The position numbers were made by a program, and so were the translations under genes. This document shows, piece after piece, positions 1 through 8,362 of a stretch of 64,000 bases of DNA. The notes under the pieces are model-generated. The model worked only from the letters and a program-made list of their open reading frames with translations, did no database searches and had not been told where the DNA came from. The stretch is from Microbacterium sp. zg-B96 (GTDB lineage: Bacteria; Actinomycetota; Actinomycetes; Actinomycetales; Microbacteriaceae): the NCBI RefSeq assembly GCF_030246865.1, contig NZ_CP126738.1, positions 1,736,001 through 1,800,000 on the forward strand. The letters run 5' to 3'. How positions within the stretch are numbered: the stretch's first letter is position 1; each line of letters opens with the position of its first letter.

Positions 1-290
1 TCGCGCAGTGCCGTCGCCTCGTCGACCCAGCCGTCGGCACCGGGGAGCAAGTCGTCGTCGAGCCCCAGCAGTTCCCGTACGTCGGCGCTGCGGGTGATGC
101 AGCGCGCGTCGAAGTCCCGCAGCATGCGGTGGCATCCGGCCGACGCGGGACTCGTCACCGGCCCCGGCACGGCACCCAGCGGCCGACCCAGGGAGGCCGC
201 ATGCGCGGCGGTGTTGAGGGACCCGCTGCGCCAGCCGGCCTCGACCACGACCGTCGCGTCGGAGATCGCCGCGATGATGCGGTTGCGCGA
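1..290 (-). pseudogene. dprA: dprA 3' part (C-terminal half), split by prophage, open at window edge
   Basis: Read leftward from the prophage edge, this frame continues the DprA Rossmann core: it opens with LSRNRIIAAI, then TVVVEAGWRSGSLNTA and GRPLGAVPGPV, which are hallmark DprA/Smf segments that bind single-stranded DNA and help load RecA. The N-terminal part of the same gene lies 15.8 kb away, at 16060-16808. No start codon or ribosome site is visible at the break, so this half is presumably not translated in the lysogen. The frame is still open at base 1. Joining the two halves at the 5-bp core restores an uninterrupted reading frame, which identifies prophage insertion rather than decay as the cause. 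Confidence 0.93.
286..290. other. attachment site core (left end)
   Basis: The 5-bp sequence cgcga is shared with the right prophage end at 16060-16064. The surrounding bases agree in a few further positions (tt-g-cgcga-g-ag against tt-a-cgcga-c-ag). The inferred bacterial site is gcggttgcgcgacaggaacc and the inferred phage site is gatattacgcgagagtaaaa. Short, imperfect cores are usual for large serine integrases, whose crossover uses a central dinucleotide. Confidence 0.85.
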
Positions 291-313
291 GAGTAAAACC
301 CGAATATGTTTGC

Positions 314-1039
314 TCAGCCTGCGGCCTTCCACTGGGATCCGTTGGACACCTGAACATCGGCGTTCTTCCAGACCCCTCCCATGCTCACGAAGACAGGACA
401 GGCCACACCGTTAACGATGACTCCGGAGAGCGTCTTGACTGACCAGACGCCAGACCACTCCCCCCAGCCAACACTGTTGCGGCCTCTTGAACGGACGTAG
501 TAGATGCGTCCTGGGACCAGTCCAGTGAAGGTGGTGGTTCCGGTGGAGCCGGTGGTGACCACGTTCTCCGTGAAGTTGATGTCGGTGGCAATCTGCGCCT
601 GCCACTCAAGGACGGTGGAGCCACCGTCTGTGGTGCCGGAGAACTGGTAGCGGAAGCTCGTAGCGGTGATGGTATCCAGCGCCGCAGGGTTTGGTGCACC
701 TGGAGGAGTTGAGGCCGTCACAGACCCGCTGACGGTGGCTGAGCCGATACCAGAGGCCATGTTGACTGTGACGGAGTAGCCGCGTACGCCACCACCCGTG
801 GCCTTGCTCTGGCTAGTGATGCCGATGGTCTGGGGTGTGCTGGCGGTGAAGTTGTAGGTCCAGTTTCCGGAGTAGCCGGTGCCGTCGATGGTGACCCACC
901 AGCCGACAGGTGATGCGGTCCAGTAGCCGCTTCCAGATGTCTTGGTGACGGCAACGCTGACGAAGACTGTGACTCCCGAAGTCCACACGTCTACGTCGAG
1001 GCGGTACGCACCATTACCGCTAAAGGTTGCTGAGGGCAT
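314..1039 (-). CDS. phage minor tail protein with fibronectin type III domain
   Basis: This 241-residue protein is rich in Thr, Ser, Gly and aromatic residues and beta-strand-like throughout. Its middle segment (about residues 115-205) reads as a fibronectin III domain, with PGAPNPAALDTITATSF at the front and the typical YYVRSRGRNSVGWGEWS near the end. The start chosen is the ATG at 1039, which overlaps the stop of the upstream gene as TAATG; a longer frame to 1060 is open but less likely. It is the last gene of the tail operon, next to the left attachment site. In the excised circle it would lie directly upstream of the integrase gene. A host-surface binding role is inferred from position. 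Confidence 0.75.
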   Translation of the reverse strand: MPSATFSGNGAYRLDVDVWTSGVTVFVSVAVTKTSGSGYWTASPVGWWVTIDGTGYSGNWTYNFTASTPQTIGITSQSKATGGGVRGYSVTVNMASGIGSATVSGSVTASTPPGAPNPAALDTITATSFRYQFSGTTDGGSTVLEWQAQIATDINFTENVVTTGSTGTTTFTGLVPGRIYYVRSRGRNSVGWGEWSGVWSVKTLSGVIVNGVACPVFVSMGGVWKNADVQVSNGSQWKAAG

Positions 1040-1245
1040 TAAGGCATCACCTTGATCCACACCCTGTAGTCAGCGTGAGCGGGAGCGGCACTCTGGACCC
1101 AGAAGTCAAGATTGGGTGAGGTGCGCTTGGTCCGCTGCGCGATGTAGTCGCGGGTCTTGTTCATCTCTGTATCCAGCGTGTCGGCGTCTTCTCCACCGGT
1201 CATTGCGGCCATGCCTGCCGCTACTGCGTCGTCTCCGATAGCCAT
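1039..1245 (-). CDS. small phage tail-region protein, unknown
   Basis: This 68-residue protein begins MAIGDDAVAAGMAAM and is mildly acidic at the front and aromatic at the end. I do not recognise a family. It sits between the large minor tail protein and the fibronectin-type tail protein, and its stop codon overlaps the next start by two bases (TAATG), implying translational coupling. Small proteins at this place in small actinobacteriophages are usually tail accessory proteins. Confidence 0.7.
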   Translation of the reverse strand: MAIGDDAVAAGMAAMTGGEDADTLDTEMNKTRDYIAQRTKRTSPNLDFWVQSAAPAHADYRVWIKVMP

Positions 1246-1257
1246 TTCATTACCTAC

Positions 1258-3459
1258 TTAGAGTGAGTTCACTGTGCCCGGGAGGGCGTCTACGGTTCCC
1301 GGAAGCAAGTTGATTGCGCCTGCCGGGGTGTCGATGGTGCGCGCGCTCACGCGCATGCGGTCCTGCGAGAGGTCAAAGGTCACGGCCTGGACGTTTCCAA
1401 GCTGTGCCGGGGTGTCGGTGAGGACCACCTGTAGGGGCTGCTCCGCGCGTGCCGTCCAGTCACTGACGGTCGCCACAGTCACCTCACGTCCACGTCCCTG
1501 AGCGCGTCTGACGGCGTATTCAGAGCGGCCTGGACCTGGGTACGCGGCATTGACTTCTACGGTGCTGACACGGCTGTAGCCAGGCAGGGCGTAGGCGTCT
1601 ACCCGCTCCTGCTGCTGTCCGTCAGCGTCGGTCCACTTGTAGCGAGTAACGCGAGCATCGAACCAGGAGTCATCGTCACGGGAGATGGACTCTTCCGCTT
1701 CTATGAGGTGGATACCCTGCCTGAGGTTGAGGTCTCCAGGAGCCTCGTAGGTCTCATCCCTGAGAGTCCACACGCGGTTCTCGTCGCACACCAGACGGAG
1801 GCCCTGTGCCTGAAGGATGGGGTGAAGGAACTTCATTGCCGACACTCCGGCGCGCCATAGAAGCATGTCGGGAGCACGCTCCACCAATGCCGTGCGGGTG
1901 GATACAGAGTTGTCCTGTCCTCCCGTCCAGGCGTAGTTGTAGATGCTGGTGTCGGTGGTGTCACCGTCCCAGAACTGAACGTCCGTGGGATCCGTGGGGG
2001 TCTCTGAGAGCCTGAATCCATCCCACCGGATCTGTCCTGAAGTACCACCAAGGTAGGACCGTAGGAAGACTGCTGTGGCGTCCTGAGGGACTGGGAAGTC
2101 CACCCACACTCGGGTGGCGGCTCCCACCGTGTTGGGAACCTGTGTCGAGTGGTACATGTAGTACCCGCCTGGGTGCTGGATGTGGACCACCAGGGCGCGG
2201 GAACGGCTGCGCATGCCACCAGACAAGGACGGCTCAGGTGCCATCTCTCCTCCGATGACACCCTTGACATTGCCGGTAGCCGAAAAGCGGTAGCGGCGTC
2301 CCTTGGTCATGCCGAACGCCATTCCACTTTGAGGACCCACCGTTAGGTAGGAATCTGAGCCAGTGGGTGCCCAGAGGTTGAAGGAGTCGCCGTCACCCGA
2401 AATGGACCAGGACGTGTCATTGGCGTCCAAGGTGGCGTATACAGCGCCGTAACCACCTCCGGAACTTGCTGCGGTACCGGGGTCAATCAGCATGTTTGTG
2501 GAGTCGGTCGCCGCCGTGACATTGCGGTCAATGCTTGGTGAGGCGGCAAGAGTGCCTAGGCCAGCCTCCCCCAGCACGTAGTTGCAGACGGCACGCAAGC
2601 TGGCCTGGTGAGCGTACGGTGTGCTGTCGTCTGTCAGCGGGGCGTAGTCCTCAAGGAGTGCTTCATCTGAGGCAAGAGCTAGAGAGACACTGCCCTCACC
2701 GTGGTTCACAGCACGGTCACGGACGGCCAGGTTGAAGGTGCGGGTGTTTGTACCGTCACCAGTTGTGACCGCTACGCGTGGCTTGTTGCGAGGGTCGAGA
2801 GCGTCCAGCGCACCTGGAAAGGGCTTCCACTGCGGAACGGTGAGTGTAGAGCCGACTGCTAGTGGATCTGGAATCCCCCGTGTGAGCCAGGTGCCTGGGA
2901 TCGGCACTTCTAGATCACCAGTGACGTGAGGCGCGCGGCCAGCATCCAATGAGATGGAGCCTGACGTGATGGTCAGGTCAATCTCTGTCGCTGTGAGGGC
3001 ATCTGCGGTCAGCGTGAAAGTGTCGATGTCGGCATACCAGAAGTCACCGCCCGACAGGGACAGGGTTGCATCCACAACCTGGGTGGATGATGTGGCTACG
3101 AACGTGGCTGTCAGAGTCTCAAGCCCACCTCCTAGCGGCAATGGTGTTCCGGCCAGGGTCAGCGTGATGTTGGGGAGGGCACTCCGAACGCGAATGCTGG
3201 CGGTGTAGGTCCTCCCCGGTGTCAGGTCGTTGAAAGTGCGGCGAACACCGCCCGTCTGATCTGAAGCCCCCTCCAGGTACATGCCCCACGCCCCGTCAAT
3301 GAGAGCCCAGGTAGCTCGTTCGGTGTAGTACGCATTTCCGAATACCTCCCAGGTGGCGTCCTCCGTCTCCCAGCCGTAGCTGTACGAGTACGAGGGCGCG
3401 ACAACGATAGGCACCGAAGAGGTGACCTTAGCGCTGTAGATGTGCTTGGAGACGGTCAT
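1258..3459 (-). CDS. phage minor tail protein (large)
   Basis: This 733-residue protein is the largest phage product. Its first third contains carbohydrate-binding-like beta segments (about residues 20-150). A second similar jelly-roll-like region follows near residues 330-500. The C-terminal part (about 520-720) has the character of a siphovirus minor tail or baseplate hub. The start overlaps the upstream stop as ATGA. It lies after the tape measure, as minor tail genes normally do in siphoviruses. No peptidoglycan hydrolase motif is evident in it. Role as tail tip or receptor-binding component is inferred from order and composition. Confidence 0.75.
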   Translation of the reverse strand: MTVSKHIYSAKVTSSVPIVVAPSYSYSYGWETEDATWEVFGNAYYTERATWALIDGAWGMYLEGASDQTGGVRRTFNDLTPGRTYTASIRVRSALPNITLTLAGTPLPLGGGLETLTATFVATSSTQVVDATLSLSGGDFWYADIDTFTLTADALTATEIDLTITSGSISLDAGRAPHVTGDLEVPIPGTWLTRGIPDPLAVGSTLTVPQWKPFPGALDALDPRNKPRVAVTTGDGTNTRTFNLAVRDRAVNHGEGSVSLALASDEALLEDYAPLTDDSTPYAHQASLRAVCNYVLGEAGLGTLAASPSIDRNVTAATDSTNMLIDPGTAASSGGGYGAVYATLDANDTSWSISGDGDSFNLWAPTGSDSYLTVGPQSGMAFGMTKGRRYRFSATGNVKGVIGGEMAPEPSLSGGMRSRSRALVVHIQHPGGYYMYHSTQVPNTVGAATRVWVDFPVPQDATAVFLRSYLGGTSGQIRWDGFRLSETPTDPTDVQFWDGDTTDTSIYNYAWTGGQDNSVSTRTALVERAPDMLLWRAGVSAMKFLHPILQAQGLRLVCDENRVWTLRDETYEAPGDLNLRQGIHLIEAEESISRDDDSWFDARVTRYKWTDADGQQQERVDAYALPGYSRVSTVEVNAAYPGPGRSEYAVRRAQGRGREVTVATVSDWTARAEQPLQVVLTDTPAQLGNVQAVTFDLSQDRMRVSARTIDTPAGAINLLPGTVDALPGTVNSL

Positions 3460-3824
3460 ACGCCCACCTCCTGGTAGTCGATCTTGACCACCCAGGCATC
3501 GCGGGAATCTGAATCCAGATCCCTCGTGACGGAGCCGGTGACGACGAAGGAGAACTCCAGAGTCGAGCGCTCATCGGACACGATGGTCCACACGGCAGCA
3601 CCCGCTAGAAGGCTCTCTGCGGTCGCACTGTCGGCCTCTGAGGTAAGGCCCTCAAAGCCCAGCTCAAGCTGTCCTGTACGCACTCCTGCGGTCCTCAGAG
3701 TGATGTCAGGCTGTGCACGTCCGATGATCGGATGCACGAGGTTCTGAGCCTCGCGTGAAGAGGAGATGTTTAGGACGATGGTGGGAGCGATGACGCTGGC
3801 ACCTGTCGTAAGTACGGTGGCCAT
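3456..3824 (-). CDS. phage tail protein directly after tape measure
   Basis: This 122-residue protein starts MATVLTTGASVIAPTIVLN. I chose the ATG at 3824 because it lies 2 bp past the tape-measure stop; the frame is open 30 codons further upstream, but that stretch is basic, overlaps the tape measure and is not phage-like. The stop overlaps the next start (ATGA). Size and place fit a distal-tail-type or minor tail protein, but sequence alone does not settle the family. Confidence 0.7.
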   Translation of the reverse strand: MATVLTTGASVIAPTIVLNISSSREAQNLVHPIIGRAQPDITLRTAGVRTGQLELGFEGLTSEADSATAESLLAGAAVWTIVSDERSTLEFSFVVTGSVTRDLDSDSRDAWVVKIDYQEVGV

Positions 3825-3826
3825 GA

Positions 3827-5050
3827 TCAATCCCACGTGGTTCCACCGGAGCCGCCGCGCCCTACTGCGGTGCGTACGTTTCCGATCTTGTCGCCAGGCT
3901 TCCAGTTCTTCCAAGCCCGGTCATCTACTTCCACCTTGACCTTTGCGTAGGTGGTCTTCTGGGCGACGCCATCCAGGTCGCCCTTGAATTCGTCTACGCG
4001 CTGGTGTGCCTCTCCTGTCTCAGCGGAGATGACAACCTCAGTGCCGTCCGACAGAGTGAGGAGCTTGTTGCCCACGGCGTCTACTTCTTCTTCAAACACG
4101 CCAGCATCCCGGACGGCATCCATGAGGAAGTCATGAGTGACCTGTGCGGCAACCTTGGTCTTGGCGGACTGCTCTTCAGTCGCGGTGGTGATGTTCTGCC
4201 AGCGCTCTTCCGACTGCTTCAGAAGTTCATGCTGGGTACGGAGTTCACCAGAGCCGTTGATGCCCTTCTCATTGATGTCATCCTGTAGAGCGTTAATGCG
4301 CCCCATGACTTCCTTCTGGGCGTCCAGGTCTCCGGCGTTTGCACGGATAACGGTGGACTCATCCACGGCTAGGAGCTTGGCCTCAGCGCGAACCTTCTTG
4401 TACTCGTCGGCGCGCTCGGGGTTGAACATGAGGTCATTTGCTTCAGAGATGAGCTGGCTGACAGAGAGGTAATCCCTACCCTCTTCAGCGGCCTCCTGGT
4501 ACGCACTAGATAGGCGCTCCTTGAGCTTGTCCGCCTCCTCCTGCTGCTTCTGAAGTTCGGCGGTGACCACACCAATACCGGCTGCGGCAACCAGACCAGC
4601 GGCAGCACCGGCAGGACCAAAGCCAGCAAACGCGTTGGCAGTGACTTCCTGGAAGGCATCTCCAATGTCCTCAGCCGAACCACTGAAGGAGGCTGCTGCT
4701 TCACGGGCTGTCGAGTTCGCCTCTGACTTGAACTCCTGTACGCCGTCACCGGCCTTCTTGAAGCCCTGGTCCAGGCCGTCGCCTACATCGTCACCAGCGC
4801 GCTTGGCGTCACGGACCATATCGCGGAAGGAATCTTCCATCTTGTCCGCTGCGGCGTCAGCATCCTTGGCCACATCCTTGAAGGAATCCCCCATCTCCTC
4901 AGCGGCGTCTTCCACCTTGGAGCCGGAGCGGGCGGCATCGCTGGCCAGATCATCCAGCGAGTCAGCCACTTCATCGAATGCTGCGGAGAGGTCCTTGACC
5001 TGTGCCTGTGCTGCACGCGTGTTTGCTGCGATGTCGATCTGTAGAGCCAT
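3827..5050 (-). CDS. phage tail tape measure protein (short)
   Basis: At 407 residues this is very short for a tape measure protein. The first 130 residues are alternating heptad-like Ala/Asp/Lys segments (for example VEDAAEEMGDSFKDVAKDAD), strongly coiled-coil. They are followed by a hydrophobic Gly/Ala segment (about residues 140-165, AGFGPAGAAAGLVAAAGIGV) and then more helical sequence. This layout and its place after the tail tube gene support the call. With about 1.5 angstrom per residue, the known rule for siphovirus tails, the tail would be roughly 60 nm. The gene is followed 2 bp later by the next tail gene. Confidence 0.85.
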   Translation of the reverse strand: MALQIDIAANTRAAQAQVKDLSAAFDEVADSLDDLASDAARSGSKVEDAAEEMGDSFKDVAKDADAAADKMEDSFRDMVRDAKRAGDDVGDGLDQGFKKAGDGVQEFKSEANSTAREAAASFSGSAEDIGDAFQEVTANAFAGFGPAGAAAGLVAAAGIGVVTAELQKQQEEADKLKERLSSAYQEAAEEGRDYLSVSQLISEANDLMFNPERADEYKKVRAEAKLLAVDESTVIRANAGDLDAQKEVMGRINALQDDINEKGINGSGELRTQHELLKQSEERWQNITTATEEQSAKTKVAAQVTHDFLMDAVRDAGVFEEEVDAVGNKLLTLSDGTEVVISAETGEAHQRVDEFKGDLDGVAQKTTYAKVKVEVDDRAWKNWKPGDKIGNVRTAVGRGGSGGTTWD

Positions 5051-5054
5051 GGAC

Positions 5055-5561
5055 TTACTCCTTTCCCTCTAGTGCTTCTGCGATTGTTCGAACCGTTGTC
5101 TGGACCCAGAGCCTGGCCATGCGGGGAACCATCTCCCTGGCGCTTAGCCAGAACGGACCCTCACGGCGAGGAGCCTTGAACTGGGTACCTACGGTGCGGG
5201 TGACCTTGTGCGTCTTGCCCTTTGGAGAACGCCTGTCATAGGTGGCCTTCTTGGACTTCATGCCGAACTCAACAGGCGGGTAGTGCGTCTTAGGGTTGAG
5301 CCCTCCGGAGAGAGGCCTACCCTTCTGAGCGGACTGGATTCTGACGTTCTGATTGCTCACCGAAACAACGGCGGTGTCCACCAGAACGCGCTGCTCAAGG
5401 CGGGTGTTGGCCCGCTCAGCCAGAGCCTTCTTCCACTCCGGCTGGGCTACACGCTTGGTCTGGTCACGAACGTTCTTCTGGATGTTCTTGTCCACCGAAC
5501 GCAGGGCAAGGATTGTCGCCATGAGTTGAGGACTCTTCATCACGTCCAGACGAACGCCCAT
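5055..5561 (-). CDS. basic tail-completion or HK97-gp10-like protein
   Basis: This 168-residue protein is strongly basic, with a central segment HYPPVEFGMKSKKATYDRR and a C-terminal helix. That composition fits HK97-gp10-like tail or neck completion proteins. A clear ribosome site (GGAG, then TAACCCC) precedes the ATG. It occupies the slot between tail tube and tape measure where most siphoviruses carry a pair of tail-assembly chaperones made by frameshifting, and no such pair or slippery site is seen here. Function beyond tail or neck assembly is not assigned. Confidence 0.7.
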   Translation of the reverse strand: MGVRLDVMKSPQLMATILALRSVDKNIQKNVRDQTKRVAQPEWKKALAERANTRLEQRVLVDTAVVSVSNQNVRIQSAQKGRPLSGGLNPKTHYPPVEFGMKSKKATYDRRSPKGKTHKVTRTVGTQFKAPRREGPFWLSAREMVPRMARLWVQTTVRTIAEALEGKE

Positions 5562-5565
5562 GGGG

Positions 5566-5985
5566 TTACTCCGCTGCGACGGCAGGCTTACCCGAAACGC
5601 CTAGGGTCACCGTTGCTGTGGCTACACCGTCGATGGATCCACCGATGGAACCAGCCGTGATGAGGACCGTTGCCGTGACCGTAGGAGACGTGCCAGTGGC
5701 AGCTTTCTTCGGCTTGAACTTCATGATTACGGACTTGCCCTCGTTGGCCAGGAGGTAGGCAGAGAGGCTGTTGACTGTGGCCCAGTCCTGCGCGTAGCTC
5801 AGGGTTACGGTCCACTCGCTGGTGGTGCTGAAGGCATACACGCTTGTAGGCGTCATGCCCTTCCAACGGACGACGGTGGAAGCAGGATCGAACTGGACCT
5901 GAGAGACGGATGCCTCGTAGTTGTCGGTGCCCACTGTGAGGGTGACATCGTTAAGAATGATCGGCTGAACGGCGATTGCGGCCAT
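5566..5985 (-). CDS. phage major tail (tube) protein
   Basis: At 139 residues, this is a beta-rich protein opening with IILNDVTLTVGTDNYEASVSQV and containing the TVTLSYAQDW and KSVIMKFKPK strands typical of siphovirus tube subunits. It is among the smaller tube proteins known. It lies between the neck genes and the tape measure. The stop is separated from the next gene by four bases, so it is part of the same late operon. Confidence 0.8.
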   Translation of the reverse strand: MAAIAVQPIILNDVTLTVGTDNYEASVSQVQFDPASTVVRWKGMTPTSVYAFSTTSEWTVTLSYAQDWATVNSLSAYLLANEGKSVIMKFKPKKAATGTSPTVTATVLITAGSIGGSIDGVATATVTLGVSGKPAVAAE

Positions 5986-5987
5986 GA

Positions 5988-6380
5988 TTACTCCTCCTCA
6001 GGAGCGGTTACCGGTGACCCGGCGATGATGGTTAGGGGGATGTCCACGGCGAGGTTGGCGTTGTAGCCGACTACGGATGCAGTGCCGTGGATGAAGCGGG
6101 GACCCAGGTAGTCGAGTGCTGCGAGGGTGACTTCTTCTAGCTGGTCTCCGGCCTCGTCCAGATCGAGAAGTGGCGAGATGAGAGTTAGAACCAGTTCGAC
6201 GCGGCGGGAGACCTGAGGGGCTGATGGTTCGCGCTGAATGGAAGTCATGCGGATGAGTACGGTTGGCTGCTCGATCACGTCAAGGCCACGCTCTGTGGCA
6301 ATCACGCGGAAGTCAGCAAGTTCTGGAATCTCGGCCCAGTCCTCTTGAAGTAGGGCCTCTAGCTCCTTGCGTACGGTCAT
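5988..6380 (-). CDS. head-tail connector or tail terminator protein
   Basis: This 130-residue protein begins MTVRKELEALLQEDW, a leading helix followed by beta strands (VIEQPTVLIRMTSIQ, RVELVLTLISPLL). This arrangement resembles tail terminator/minor tail U proteins that cap the tube at the neck. It overlaps the upstream connector by 4 bp and ends 2 bp before the tail tube gene. The assignment rests on order and secondary-structure pattern. Confidence 0.7.
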   Translation of the reverse strand: MTVRKELEALLQEDWAEIPELADFRVIATERGLDVIEQPTVLIRMTSIQREPSAPQVSRRVELVLTLISPLLDLDEAGDQLEEVTLAALDYLGPRFIHGTASVVGYNANLAVDIPLTIIAGSPVTAPEEE

Positions 6381-6727
6381 GCGATGGCCCCCAATCCGCG
6401 CTCAGGCCGGAGAAGCTGCTTGACCTGCCAGTCGAGAGGGAAAGCTGTGATGCCGTAGCTGGAGCCATCCATCTCCCCACCGCCTGGAGAGGCCTTCACC
6501 GAGTTCCAGATGTTCCTGGCCTGCATGACTTCTGCGAGCTTCCAGGTAGCTGGAACTGGTTCCTCATCAAAGGAACCACCGTCGATGACATTGGGGTCCT
6601 CCACGAGTGAGGGGGCGTAGGCAAGGCAGGCGGAATGAGCCGACTCCAGATAAAGAGTCAGCACAGGGTCACTGGCAGGAGCATCACGCCAGATGGCGCG
6701 TGCTTCCGTGAGAGTGTTCCAAGCCAT
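6377..6727 (-). CDS. head-tail connector (adaptor) protein
   Basis: At 116 residues, this is a largely helical protein starting MAWNTLTEARAIWRDAP. The central ATWKLAEVMQARNIWNSVKA helix and the GITAFPLDWQVKQLLRPERG ending are typical of gp6/gp15-type adaptors that bind the portal underside and always include a late helix ending in an RP motif. It comes directly after the capsid gene and overlaps the next gene by 4 bp, the usual neck-gene position. Confidence 0.75.
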   Translation of the reverse strand: MAWNTLTEARAIWRDAPASDPVLTLYLESAHSACLAYAPSLVEDPNVIDGGSFDEEPVPATWKLAEVMQARNIWNSVKASPGGGEMDGSSYGITAFPLDWQVKQLLRPERGLGAIA

Positions 6728-6745
6728 TACCTACGCCCCGATCAC

Positions 6746-8362
6746 TTAGGCCGTGGTGACGGAAGCGATACCGCTGGCGTCGTTGATGAGGAAGGCCAGG
6801 TAGCCGTACAGAGCGGGGTCAATACCACCCTTGGCTACGTCCAGACCCTCCACGCGGATAGGCGAACCAGGAAGCTCGTAGACCGTTGCGGCCTCACGGC
6901 TACCGACGATGACGCGCTTGGCAGCTAGAGAGGCGTGAGGAACGATCTTGAAGCCTGCGAGGTCTCCCTCTTCCAGGCCGACACCAGCGGACAGGAACTC
7001 AAGAACCTTGTCCTTAGGAGTCAGAAGAAGGCTGCGGTAGATGGCGCTGGATACCAGAGCGAAGGTAGGCGTGAGGCCTGCGTTCACAACGGACAGAGCA
7101 CCGTCAACCAGGGCTGCGGTTCCGGCGTCTACGCCAGAAGGCACAGTGCCTGGAGCAACAACCGTGGCACCAGCAATCAGCTTGCCGTAGACCTTGTTGT
7201 CAGCCTGCTTGGCGTAGGACTCGGCCATCGTGCGGAAGTAGGAAGCCCACCACTCTTCGTTTCCGAAGTCGCGTAGAGCGCGGTCGATGTCGTGTCCACC
7301 GGCGATGCGCTCAGCGATGGTCTCAACAGGCGAGACGGTTACGTCGTTGGAAGGGATCTCCGTCTTGTTTCCGGCCCAGTCACCAACAGCAGGAGCGGTG
7401 CCCCACTTCCAGCCAGAGACCTTCAGCGAAGTCAGGTTCTCGTGGCGGAGAAGAGGAATTACACGCTGGGTGTACGCCTTCTGCGCGTAGACCTCCCCGA
7501 TGAACTGAGCGGTACCGATGGTGCCAGCGATACCGGTGGCAGCGGTGATACCCGCACCGGAGTTGGCCGCACGGTCGCCTGCGGTGATGTCCTTCAGGGC
7601 GAACAGGCTTCCCTGTGCGGCCTCAAAGCCACGAAGGCTGGAGGCGTCTCCGTTGGTGTGGGCCTTGGCAAGGTCAGCGAACAGAGCCGAAGCACTGTGG
7701 TCAACCTTGTTTGCCTCAGGGGTTGCTACCCCGTCTGGCACTAGTGAATCCGTCATGGCGAATTCCTCTCTTGTGTTGTCCTCATCCGGGGTGGAATCGG
7801 GGGTTTCGACTGACTCCACGGATGTGGTCTCAGTGGTCGTTGTGCCGTCTTCATCGACGGTTCGTGTGGTGTCCTCTACGCGCTTCCAGGTCACGCCGCT
7901 CTCGTCGGTGAACACGTCTTCGTGGTGCTCCTCCGTCTGAGCCACTTCAAAGAGGGCAGCGGAAGCGAAGGCACCTTCAGAGACGAATGCGGCACCAGTG
8001 AGGACTGCCGACACGGCAAAGGCCCCATTGCGCACGAGGTCACGCACTTCTGCGGACAGGCGGGTGAGACGGCCTGACTCGATCCCAGCTAGAAGGTCGT
8101 CACCCTCTTCTGTGTCGGCTACCGAGAACTCAGCGACTAGGCCCCCATCTGTGTCCTGAATGGACTCAAAGCGGGCGGCAGGCATGAAGCGGTCATGGCC
8201 GATGTTGGCGTTCAGCGCCTTTGGATCACGAGGAAGCTTGACCGTTCCCTTGGCGAAGGAGACTGGCTCAGCACCGGAGACAGATAGGCGGGATGCCTCT
8301 CCGTAGGGCAGGAGCATTCCCTTGACTGTGCGGTCCTTGACGTTGGCGAATAGGGCACTCAT
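6746..8362 (-). CDS. capsid maturation protease fused to HK97-fold major capsid protein
   Basis: This 538-residue protein combines two proteins that are normally separate. Residues about 1-140 are a prohead protease of the U35/HK97 type, with the histidine motif NIGHDRF near residue 52 and the SAEV serine motif near 103. Residues about 145-200 are an acidic, Thr-rich linker. From about 203 on the sequence is an HK97-fold capsid subunit, with GTIGTAQFIGEVYAQKAYTQ at the N-arm, an E-loop region and a C-terminal P-domain. The start overlaps the portal stop as ATGA. A second in-frame start with its own ribosome site lies at 7756, which could yield free capsid protein of 336 residues. Confidence 0.88.
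   Translation of the reverse strand: MSALFANVKDRTVKGMLLPYGEASRLSVSGAEPVSFAKGTVKLPRDPKALNANIGHDRFMPAARFESIQDTDGGLVAEFSVADTEEGDDLLAGIESGRLTRLSAEVRDLVRNGAFAVSAVLTGAAFVSEGAFASAALFEVAQTEEHHEDVFTDESGVTWKRVEDTTRTVDEDGTTTTETTSVESVETPDSTPDEDNTREEFAMTDSLVPDGVATPEANKVDHSASALFADLAKAHTNGDASSLRGFEAAQGSLFALKDITAGDRAANSGAGITAATGIAGTIGTAQFIGEVYAQKAYTQRVIPLLRHENLTSLKVSGWKWGTAPAVGDWAGNKTEIPSNDVTVSPVETIAERIAGGHDIDRALRDFGNEEWWASYFRTMAESYAKQADNKVYGKLIAGATVVAPGTVPSGVDAGTAALVDGALSVVNAGLTPTFALVSSAIYRSLLLTPKDKVLEFLSAGVGLEEGDLAGFKIVPHASLAAKRVIVGSREAATVYELPGSPIRVEGLDVAKGGIDPALYGYLAFLINDASGIASVTTA
7754..7769 (-). promoter_or_regulatory. internal ribosome site and ATG for free capsid protein
   Basis: Within the fused gene, AGAGGA lies 7 bases before an in-frame ATG (MTDSLVPDG) exactly at the linker-capsid junction. 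It reads on the minus strand as GAGAGGAATTCGCC then ATG. Placement at the domain border suggests a real nested start rather than chance. Confidence 0.55.
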
